This document shows, one piece after another, positions 1 through 6,399 of a stretch of 64,000 bases of DNA. The stretch lies in assembly GCA_050180235.1 (NCBI GenBank), contig JBFXEJ010000012.1, positions 1 to 64,000 on the forward strand. Direction: 5' to 3'. The notes beneath the pieces were generated by a model, which saw only the letters and a program-made list of their open reading frames with translations, was not told the origin of the DNA and searched no databases. This DNA comes from JAABRU01 sp050180235. GTDB taxonomy: Bacteria; Desulfobacterota; Desulfobacteria; Desulfobacterales; Desulfococcaceae. The position numbers and the translations under genes were made by a program. Within the stretch, counting starts at the first letter, position 1. The number at the start of each line of letters is the position of its first letter.

Positions 1-123
1 TTTTCGGTCTTCTGTTTCAGAACCGGTTGCAGTTGGTTTGAGGCAAAATTCAGAATTATAAGGGATGCTGTCAGAAGTTACATGGTAAATCCCACTTATA
101 TTTTAAGCCCAACTGCGTAACTC

Positions 124-575
124 CTAATATTGATATTTATTTAGCAATTTCAATAAAATATCAACGATTTCCCTGCCATCAAAAATATGGTTCAGAAGTA
201 ACAGTTTGCTGTCTTTATCCAGTTCAGATTCAAAATCATAGAAAGAATCTTCTTCAGGAATATATTGTTCAGGCAATTTGCCGGGCTGTATCAGATGAAT
301 ATTATTGTATTCAAGACGATCATCAATATCGGCCATATATATAAAACCGTCAATAGGATTGAGCAATAAGTTATTCAATGAAATTTTTTTAAAATATAAG
401 ACAGCAGATTTGCTTTGCTTAATCGGAAAATTATCCATCTGTTGCAACTGTCATCCACATCACACCAATAATAAAGATAGTTTTCATCATTTTCATTTGT
501 AAACAGTGACAGCAATGGTCCGTCAAAATATATTAAATCCATTACAAAATTTAAATGCAATGGGAATTTGTCCAT
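124..575 (-). pseudogene. DUF6575-like protein, split by a -1 frameshift at an A7 run
   Basis: Two overlapping minus-strand reading frames together make one protein of about 150 residues. The first runs from 575 to 375 and starts MDKFPLHLN, with an AAGGA ribosome site six bases upstream; it holds YLYYWCDVDDSCNRW. The second covers up to 447 down to 124 and continues from KKISLNNLLLNPIDGFIYMA. The frames meet at a run of seven A (plus-strand T7 at 384-390), where the first frame reads TTA AAA AAA and stops three codons later. Moving back one base joins the frames perfectly. The result resembles the DUF6575 family as I remember it; its function is unknown. A_AAA_AAA is a classic slippery heptamer, so programmed frameshifting is possible, but a one-base loss from a homopolymer is the simpler explanation. 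It lies just downstream of the 664-1023 gene on the same strand. Confidence 0.6.
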
Positions 576-663
576 TTTTAATCCTTTGATGTGTCTCATA
601 CTGTTCTATCCTTCAATAAATAAAATTACAGCAAATTTTCTCTTCAAATCTGCATTTTCAAAT

Positions 664-1023
664 TCATGCAAAATCAAAATGACCAATTTTGTTTATTTCG
701 GTAACAATGCTGTCTGTTTTATTAATAAATCCTTTGGCAATATGACTTCCAAGATTTTTTCCGATATTTTTATGTTTTTTTCTCAATTCAAAATAGCGGC
801 TTTTCGCCTTTTCCAGAGTATTGAAAAAGGATAAAGCATAACCTGAACATCTGTCAGAATCTTTGGACAACCGGCGAGCCGGTTTTATTAAAAGTGCGGG
901 CAGAAAATTATTTCTGTGATCAATATCCCCAAAAACAAATCTGAACGCTTCCATATTGGCAGGTTTACATTCAGATGGCGGACAGTTGGGAATATTCTTT
1001 GTGTATTTTTGATATTTAAGCAT
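664..1023 (-). CDS. small conserved-looking hypothetical protein (119 aa)
   Basis: I do not recognise a named family. The protein starts MLKYQKYTKNIPNCPPSE and has a hydrophobic patch (NNFLPALLIKPARRL) followed by a charged, probably helical stretch rich in Lys, Arg and Glu (residues about 70-95). It has no signal peptide or membrane helix and is probably cytoplasmic. It lies about 90 bases upstream of the DUF6575-like gene on the same strand, so the two may form a two-gene unit. Coding support is moderate: the frame is open over its full length and the composition is protein-like, but the ribosome site is not obvious. Confidence 0.5.
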   Translation of the reverse strand: MLKYQKYTKNIPNCPPSECKPANMEAFRFVFGDIDHRNNFLPALLIKPARRLSKDSDRCSGYALSFFNTLEKAKSRYFELRKKHKNIGKNLGSHIAKGFINKTDSIVTEINKIGHFDFA

Positions 1024-1065
1024 ATTATGACATTAACCCAAACACAGTTTTGCTTTCTGCGTTTG

Positions 1066-1113
1066 AAAAAAACGGGAACCGGGGATTTTTCATTCACTGA
1101 AAATCCCCGGTTC
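1066..1113 (-). terminator. Rho-independent terminator of the decarboxylase operon
   Basis: On the minus strand, just after the biotin carrier stop codon, AACCGGGGATTTT pairs with AAAATCCCCGGTT across a short loop. CCCG and a run of seven T (plus-strand A7 at 1066-1072) follow. Position, stem and T-run fit an intrinsic terminator for the operon running from 5390 to 1148. Confidence 0.8.
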
Positions 1114-1147
1114 CTTTGCAAAAAGGGATAAAACAGAAGTTAGAATT

Positions 1148-1585
1148 TTATCCGATAATCATAACCACATCACCTGTGGAAACCTCAGCCCCTTTCTGGA
1201 CACGGATTTCCTTTACGGTTCCGGAAACAGTGCTGGTCAGGTTGTTTTCCATTTTCATGGCTTCCATGGTTGCCACAATCTGCCCGGCTTTCACTGTATC
1301 TCCCACACTGACTTTTACGGACAGAATCAGTCCCGGAATCGGGGCAGTGATCGCACCTCCGCAGGCAGCCGCAGGCTGGGGAGCCGGGGCTGCTGCTTTG
1401 GGAACAGGTTTTGCAGTTGCGGCAGGAGCAGCTTTCGGAGCCGGGGAAGGTTTCACTGCTTCTGCCTGCGTGTCCATGACCACTTCATAGGGAATGTCAT
1501 TGACTTGTACCTGTGCAATGCCGCCCTGAATATCCCCAACGGCCACCTCATATTTTTTATCATTGATGGTAAAATTGTATTTCAT
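1148..1585 (-). CDS. mmdC: biotin carboxyl carrier subunit of acyl-CoA decarboxylase
   Basis: Carries the covalently bound biotin that shuttles CO2 from the carboxyltransferase to the membrane subunit. The 145-residue protein has a short N-terminal domain (1-37), a flexible Ala/Pro-rich linker (about 42-75) and a C-terminal biotinyl/lipoyl domain (78-145). The biotinylation motif is EAMKMEN, with the target Lys at residue 111. I chose the ATG at 1585, which has GAGAGG a few bases upstream and begins MKYNFTINDKKYEV as in this family; an in-frame ATG 14 codons earlier looks spurious. It is the last gene of the minus-strand operon and is followed by a terminator. The linker is typical of gamma subunits of methylmalonyl-CoA and oxaloacetate decarboxylases. 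Which acyl-CoA is used is inferred from the neighbours, not visible here. Confidence 0.9.
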   Translation of the reverse strand: MKYNFTINDKKYEVAVGDIQGGIAQVQVNDIPYEVVMDTQAEAVKPSPAPKAAPAATAKPVPKAAAPAPQPAAACGGAITAPIPGLILSVKVSVGDTVKAGQIVATMEAMKMENNLTSTVSGTVKEIRVQKGAEVSTGDVVMIIG

Positions 1586-1667
1586 TTCAAATCCTCTCAG
1601 ATTTTCTGTCATTTCTGCAAACAGCATTGGAATGAAATTTCACGCTGTCATCAACCCATTCAGTTTG

Positions 1668-1692
1668 TTGGGTTACGCTGTCGCTAACCCAA
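1668..1692. repeat. palindromic repeat abutting the oadG-like stop
   Basis: TTGGGTTACGCTGTCGCTAACCCAA-type palindrome in the gap between the biotin carrier and the OadG-like gene. Similar palindromes built on a GGTTACGC...GCTAACC core are widespread intergenic repeats in many bacteria. The TAG stop of the OadG-like gene comes from the first bases of the extended repeat (GTAGGTTGGG on the minus strand), so insertion may have reset its C-terminus. Confidence 0.6.
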
Positions 1693-1693
1693 C

Positions 1694-2665
1694 CTACCTG
1701 TCCCTGCGCTGATAAAGCACAAGACGTTCTCCCATCATGCGCGCCCTTCCCTGCTGCGTCCACGCACTGGTGCAGGAATCATTTGATTCCTGCATTCCGC
1801 AGCAGGAAGATGCTTTGGACGCACAAAGATGCAGATGCAGGGCCAGAGCAATGGCTGCGGCTGTTTCCTCATCCGCTGTGTCCGGCACAATCTGAAAACT
1901 TTCGGCTTCCGGTTTTGGAACTTCCACTTTTGCAGGTTCCGGTTTCACGGGTTCCTGCGCAGGGGATATGGGAACAGACTTTCTTTTCTCTATGCTCTGG
2001 AATATGTTTCCGGACAGGTACATTCCGGCCATAAGAAAACCGAGAACAATGAAAATGCCGAAAAAGCGGATAAACAGCGTGCCGATGGCATAACCCCAGA
2101 AGGAATCCCGCGGGCCGCCCACAAAAAAAATTTTGCCGTTGGCTTCGCCGTCCGAATCATAGGGGCCGCCGTCTTTGACTTTGATGACCATATCCTGCAC
2201 CCGGTCGGGAAGCGATATGTTTTCGCATTCCGAAATCATCCAGGGTTTGGGGAGCTTTTCGTTGAACACATAATACTGGGTGGAACTGGTAAAGAACTGA
2301 GATGAAATGGTGACAGTTGCCTCAGCACCGGGTTTGACATCCCCGATTTCAATGGTAAAGAGCGCGGATTTGAAATTTTTGATGTCCACTTCCGGACGTG
2401 CAGCCTTGTCAAAATCCATGCCTTTGACTTCAATGAGTTTGCCGTCTTTCACCGTGAAATGCACTTCAACACTGGTACTTTTGGCACGGGGAATGTATTT
2501 GGCTGTAATCCGGTCACCCTCACGGCTGAATTCCGGTTTGGGTTTTTCAATATCCTCTCCGAATGCGGACCAGGCTGTCCCTTTGTTTGCAGGACAGAGC
2601 AGAAATGCACACAGACATACGGTCATCCATACTGCGGAAAAAATTTTTCTGTATTTTTTTGTCAT
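1694..2665 (-). CDS. OadG-family subunit of Na+-pumping decarboxylase
   Basis: A 323-residue membrane-anchored small subunit of the OadG/MmdD type, which helps assemble sodium-pumping decarboxylases. It begins with a hydrophobic signal-like segment (about 9-30). A beta-rich extracytoplasmic region (about 40-185) follows, then one clear transmembrane helix (about 195-220, LFIRFFGIFIVLGFLMAGMY), a Pro/Glu-rich linker, and the family's AAAIALALHLH motif near the C-terminus. The periplasmic insert makes it much longer than classical gamma subunits of about 80 residues. The start has a GGAGAGG ribosome site, and the gene begins nine bases after the beta-subunit stop, indicating translational coupling. 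The last residues are encoded by an intergenic palindromic repeat, so the native C-terminus may differ. Confidence 0.82.
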   Translation of the reverse strand: MTKKYRKIFSAVWMTVCLCAFLLCPANKGTAWSAFGEDIEKPKPEFSREGDRITAKYIPRAKSTSVEVHFTVKDGKLIEVKGMDFDKAARPEVDIKNFKSALFTIEIGDVKPGAEATVTISSQFFTSSTQYYVFNEKLPKPWMISECENISLPDRVQDMVIKVKDGGPYDSDGEANGKIFFVGGPRDSFWGYAIGTLFIRFFGIFIVLGFLMAGMYLSGNIFQSIEKRKSVPISPAQEPVKPEPAKVEVPKPEAESFQIVPDTADEETAAAIALALHLHLCASKASSCCGMQESNDSCTSAWTQQGRARMMGERLVLYQRRDR

Positions 2666-2674
2666 GGCCCTCTC

Positions 2675-3823
2675 CTATTGAAACATGGCAATGAACATGC
2701 CAGCGGCTGCGGCCGAACCGATGACACCGGCCAGGTTGGGTCCCATGGCGTGCATAATCAGCCAGTTGTCCGGATCAGCCTTGAGTCCTTCCGAATGCGC
2801 CACCCGTGCGGACATGGGCACGGCAGACACACCTGCCGATCCTATGAGGGGATTCATTTTCTCTTTGAGGAACATATTCATGATATGCACGGTAAGAAGA
2901 CCGCCAAAGGTGCAGACCACAAAATCCATCAGACCAAAAGCAAATATCAGCAAAGGTTTCCAGGACAGAAAAACCTCTGCCTGCATGGTAGCGCCCACAG
3001 ACAATCCCAGAAAAATGGTGACAATATTCATAAGCGCATTCTGGGCAGTATCTGTAAGCCGTTTCACCACGCCGCATTCCCGCATAAGATTGCCGAACAT
3101 GAACAGACCCATCAGAGGAGCCACAGCGGGAATAAGAAGCACGATCAGCGCACAGGCTATCAGGGGAAAGAGGAGTTTTTCCCGCTGAGACACATGCCGG
3201 AGCTGACGCATCCGGATTTTCCGCTGTTCGGGTGTGGTCATCAGGCGCATGATGGGCGGCTGGATCAGGGGAACCATAGCCATATAGGAATAGGCAGCGA
3301 GAGCATTGGCTCCCAGCAGATGCGGGGCCAGTTTGGCTGTAAGATAAATGGTGGTGGGGCCGTCCGCTCCGCCGATGATGCCCACAGATGCGGCTTCTTT
3401 CAGGGTGAAACCGAAGAAAAGCACGCCGATATAGGTGATGAACACACCCAACTGTGCGCCTGCACCGATAATCAGGGTTTTGGGATTGGCAATCAGAGGG
3501 CCGAAATCCGTCATCGCGCCCAGTCCGAGAAAGATCACGCAGGGAATGATTTCCCATTCCACGCCGTATTTGTAGAAGAAGCGGATCAGTTCGGGGTTGC
3601 CGTGCTCTGTGAAGCCCATAAGCGGGGTCATGGGGAAGTTGACAATGAAAATGCCGAATCCGATGGGAACCAGCAGCAGTGGTTCATATTCCTTGCCGAT
3701 TGCCAGATAAAGAAAAAGCAGACCGATACAAATCATGATCAACTGGTTGACCGCAAGATTGGGAATGCCGGTCTGGGTGATCAGGATATTCTGAATCAGT
3801 TCCAGTACGTGACTCCAGGACAT
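2675..3823 (-). CDS. mmdB: Na+-translocating decarboxylase beta subunit
   Basis: Integral membrane subunit (382 aa) that decarboxylates carboxybiotin and couples this to sodium export. It shows many hydrophobic helices and the family signature GGADGPTTIYLTAKLAP, plus the segments EWEIIPCVIFLGLGAMTDFGPL and MHAMGPNLAGVIGSAAAAG at the C-terminus. Length and motifs match the OadB/MmdB/GcdB family over the whole protein. It sits 16 bases after the carboxyltransferase gene and 9 before the OadG-like gene, in one operon. By itself the beta subunit does not tell whether the substrate is methylmalonyl-, glutaconyl- or oxaloacetate-derived CO2; the neighbouring carboxyltransferase favours an acyl-CoA. 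In sulfate reducers such complexes may run in either direction. Confidence 0.93.
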   Translation of the reverse strand: MSWSHVLELIQNILITQTGIPNLAVNQLIMICIGLLFLYLAIGKEYEPLLLVPIGFGIFIVNFPMTPLMGFTEHGNPELIRFFYKYGVEWEIIPCVIFLGLGAMTDFGPLIANPKTLIIGAGAQLGVFITYIGVLFFGFTLKEAASVGIIGGADGPTTIYLTAKLAPHLLGANALAAYSYMAMVPLIQPPIMRLMTTPEQRKIRMRQLRHVSQREKLLFPLIACALIVLLIPAVAPLMGLFMFGNLMRECGVVKRLTDTAQNALMNIVTIFLGLSVGATMQAEVFLSWKPLLIFAFGLMDFVVCTFGGLLTVHIMNMFLKEKMNPLIGSAGVSAVPMSARVAHSEGLKADPDNWLIMHAMGPNLAGVIGSAAAAGMFIAMFQ

Positions 3824-3839
3824 TGTCCGTCTCTCCTTT

Positions 3840-5390
3840 CTATAAGGGGATGTTCCCGTGTTTTTTTGGCGGATTGCTGTCCCGTTTGTTTTTCAGCATC
3901 CGCAGGGCCTGAATGATTTTCGCACGGGTGTCAGCAGGATCAATCACATCATCAATGTAACCGAGTTCCGCAGCCTTGTAGGGATTGGCGAATTTGTCCC
4001 GGTAATCATCAATCAGGCGTTTCTTCTCAGCCTGTGCATCTGCGGCCTTTTTGATTTCATTGCGGAAAATGATGTTGACCGCGCCTTCTGCTCCCATGAC
4101 CGCAATCTCTGCCGTAGGCCAGGCCATGTTGATGTCGCCCCGGATATGCTTGGAACTCATCACGCAGTAGGCTCCGCCGTATGCCTTGCGGGTGATGATT
4201 GTAATGCGCGGCACAGTGGATTCACAGAACGCATAAATCAGTTTTGCACCGTGCTTGATGATTCCGCCGTGTTCCTGATGGGTTCCGGGCAGGAATCCGG
4301 GAACATCCTCATAAATAATCAAAGGGATATTGAATGCATCGCAGAAACGGACAAAGCGCGCACCTTTCAGGGATGCGCTGATATCCAGACATCCGGCCAT
4401 AACTGCGGGCTGGTTCGCGATGATACCCACAGACCGGCCATCCATTCTGCCAAATCCCACCACAATGTTTTTGGCCCAGTGTTCATGAACCTCAAAGAAA
4501 TCGTTGTTGTCCAGATTGGAATGGATAATATCCCGTATATCATAGGGACGGTTGGGATCAGGCGGCACAATGTTTCTCAGATTCTCATCCCGGCGCATGG
4601 GATCATCCCCGGTTTCCATGCGGGGCGGATCTTCCATATTGTTGGACGGCAGAAAACTCAGCAACTGCCGGATTTTCTCCAGACAGGCTTTGTCATCAGG
4701 GGATGCAAAATGCGCCACTCCGCTGACCGAGTTATGTGCCATTGCTCCGCCCAGATCCTCTTTGGTCACGACTTCACGGGTGACAGCCTTGATAACTTCA
4801 GGGCCTGTGATGAACATATGGCCGCTTCCCTCAACCATGAAGATCCAGTCTGTGAGCGCGGGAGAATAGACTGCCCCGCCTGCGGAAGGTCCCATAATGG
4901 CAGTAATCTGGGGCACAACGCCAGAGGCCATGACATTGCGGAGAAAAATATCCGCATAACCGGCCAGGCTGTTGACCCCTTCCTGAATCCGCGCTCCGCC
5001 GGAATCGCACATGCCGATGACCGGAGATCCGTTTTTCATGGCCATATCCATAACCTTGCAGATCTTTTCCGCATGGGCCAGAGACAGGGAACCGCCGAAC
5101 ACAGTGAAATCCTGCGCAAACACAAATACCTGTCTGCCATTGACCATGCCATAGCCTGTGACAACACCGTCTCCCGGGGTTTTCTGATCGGCCATCCCGA
5201 AATCAACACAGCGATGGGCCTTGAAACGGTCAATTTCCACAAAGCTGCCTTTATCCAGAAGAATGTCAATGCGTTCCCGTGCAGTGAGTTTCCCGGACTC
5301 ATGCTGCTTTCCGATTCTTTCCGCGCCGCCGCCTTCGAGCGCGGCCCTGTTTTTCTGCTCCAGTTTATCCAGCAGATTTTTGACTTCCAT
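3840..5390 (-). CDS. mmdA: acyl-CoA (methylmalonyl-CoA-type) carboxyltransferase, alpha subunit
   Basis: Cytoplasmic carboxyltransferase (516 aa) moving the carboxyl group between an acyl-CoA and biotin. It shows the crotonase-fold carboxyltransferase halves: the N half with DSGGARIQEGV and GPSAGGAVYSPALTD, and the C half with PGFLPGTHQEHGGIIKHGAK and KAYGGAYCVMSSK. This is typical of the propionyl-CoA carboxylase beta/MmdA family, full length. It is the first gene of the operon with the membrane beta subunit, the OadG-like subunit and the biotin carrier, which points to a sodium-coupled methylmalonyl-CoA decarboxylase rather than an ATP-driven carboxylase; no biotin carboxylase is encoded nearby. 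The likely role is propionate/succinate metabolism or energy conservation. Glutaconyl-CoA is a less likely substrate. A clean ATG follows GAGGAGAA. Confidence 0.88.
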   Translation of the reverse strand: MEVKNLLDKLEQKNRAALEGGGAERIGKQHESGKLTARERIDILLDKGSFVEIDRFKAHRCVDFGMADQKTPGDGVVTGYGMVNGRQVFVFAQDFTVFGGSLSLAHAEKICKVMDMAMKNGSPVIGMCDSGGARIQEGVNSLAGYADIFLRNVMASGVVPQITAIMGPSAGGAVYSPALTDWIFMVEGSGHMFITGPEVIKAVTREVVTKEDLGGAMAHNSVSGVAHFASPDDKACLEKIRQLLSFLPSNNMEDPPRMETGDDPMRRDENLRNIVPPDPNRPYDIRDIIHSNLDNNDFFEVHEHWAKNIVVGFGRMDGRSVGIIANQPAVMAGCLDISASLKGARFVRFCDAFNIPLIIYEDVPGFLPGTHQEHGGIIKHGAKLIYAFCESTVPRITIITRKAYGGAYCVMSSKHIRGDINMAWPTAEIAVMGAEGAVNIIFRNEIKKAADAQAEKKRLIDDYRDKFANPYKAAELGYIDDVIDPADTRAKIIQALRMLKNKRDSNPPKKHGNIPL

Positions 5391-5436
5391 GTTTTCTCCT
5401 CATGATAATGGTTTTGGTCAGAACTGCTCCAATCCT

Positions 5437-5525
5437 CTTTATGATATATTTCCTTGCGATAGTCAAGAACTGAGTATGACTCAATGCGCTTTATGATATT
5501 TCCTTATGGCAGTCAAGAACTGAGT
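5437..5525. repeat. imperfect tandem duplication upstream of the decarboxylase operon
   Basis: A 39-base unit beginning CTTTATGATATATTTCC and ending GTCAAGAACTGAGT at 5437-5475 recurs at 5489-5525 with two bases missing. It lies 50-130 bases upstream of the carboxyltransferase start, where a promoter and operator would be expected, so it could be a repeated regulator site. No regulator can be named. Confidence 0.6.
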
Positions 5526-5590
5526 TGCATCATATTCCGGCATGCTATTTGTTTTTTATGCGAATTATCTGATATTGAGAAATTTTGATA

Positions 5591-5727
5591 ACTGATGTTA
5601 CGCAGATTCTTCATACCGGTGAAAGCCGGTATCCGGAACCGTCTGGAAATACCGGATTCCGGCTTTCTCCGGAATCACGGGAAATACAGCAGTCTGCCGG
5701 ATTCTGAAGGTTTGGCGTAACATCAGT
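5591..5727. repeat. MITE-like inverted repeat, ACTGATGTTACGC family (copy 1)
   Basis: The element starts ACTGATGTTACGCAG and ends GCGTAACATCAGT, giving perfect 13-base terminal inverted repeats around about 110 bases. The interior contains further palindromic CCGGTGAAAGCCGG-like stretches. No coding potential is seen. Related copies lie at 6095-6221, 12785-12922 and (interrupted) 43929-44193. Confidence 0.8.
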
Positions 5728-5936
5728 TCATAACTCACCTAAATCTGTCTGAATTTTTTTAAAAAACAGGCAGGGCAGATTTCGCTGCTCCCGGAATCTG
5801 CGTAATTTTTCTGCCGTAAAGACACAAAGACGCGAAGTTTCACAAAGTCTGGGGATTTTCAGGATAAGGTAAGGAATGAGGATGAAATAATTTCCGCATT
5901 CTCAGAATATGCGGAAAGTCAGGATGAGGGGAGCCA

Positions 5937-6059
5937 CAATGCCATTAAGTTAAGGAATTTTCGGAGTGCCAAACTGAAAGTTTGGCCGTATTTTTCCCAA
6001 TCTTTTCAGTGCCCCAAACTTTCAGTTCGGGACTCCTCCGCCTTAACTTAATGGCATTG
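5937..6059. repeat. MITE-like inverted repeat, CAATGCCATTAAGTTAAGG family (copy 1)
   Basis: Terminal inverted repeats CAATGCCATTAAGTTAAGG and CCTTAACTTAATGGCATTG bound a 123-base element. Its interior holds a second inverted repeat of the type CCAAACTGAAAGTTTGG, also seen singly near 33680-33712. The other complete copy is at 27000-27266. No gene lies inside. Confidence 0.8.
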
Positions 6060-6094
6060 GGGCGGAGCCCGCCTGCGGAACGGGGAAGTTAATT

Positions 6095-6221
6095 ACTGAT
6101 GTTACGCAGATTTTTCAAAATCCGTATCTGACGTCATACCTTAATAAAGCCTGAACCCGGTTATTTCAGATTGTTCCGGATACCGGCTTTCACCGTTATG
6201 ACAGCAGAGCGCAACATCAGT
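6095..6221. repeat. MITE-like inverted repeat, ACTGATGTTACGC family (copy 2)
   Basis: Starts ACTGATGTTACGCAG and ends GCGCAACATCAGT, with one mismatch between the termini. The interior differs from copy 1 but again carries the CCGGATACCGGCTTTCACCG type of sequence. It lies in the gene-poor stretch 5391-6399 downstream of the acyl-CoA synthetase fusion gene. Confidence 0.75.
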
Positions 6222-6260
6222 TACATTTTTATGAAACAAAATAAACAGAACCGGCATCTT

Positions 6261-6374
6261 ATACCAATTCGCTTTCAAAACATTTGCATACCAAATTCTG
6301 TTTTTTCGTGCTGTTCGTGTCTTTCGCGGTTTAAAAAAAGAGGCGTTCCCCGAACTTTGAAAACGATTTGGTAT
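6261..6374. repeat. inverted repeat with ATACCAAWTCG ends
   Basis: Left end ATACCAATTCGCTTTCAAA and right end TTTGAAAACGATTTGGTAT match at 17 of 19 positions. The ends share ATACCAAATCG with the larger element at 12928-13202. The interior has no open frame of note. It sits 26 bases from the 3' end of the minus-strand acyl-CoA synthetase fusion and could act as its transcription stop. Confidence 0.65.
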
Positions 6375-6399
6375 TATTTCCCATACCCCTGTTTCAGCA

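Noticed and set aside
2459..3916. Plus-strand reading frame antisense to the beta subunit
   Set aside because: It is rich in His, Gln and Gly without any domain and lies opposite a clear membrane protein gene.
3858..5405. Long plus-strand reading frame antisense to the carboxyltransferase
   Set aside because: The minus-strand frame encodes a complete, recognisable carboxyltransferase; the opposite frame has no known domains and results from codon bias.
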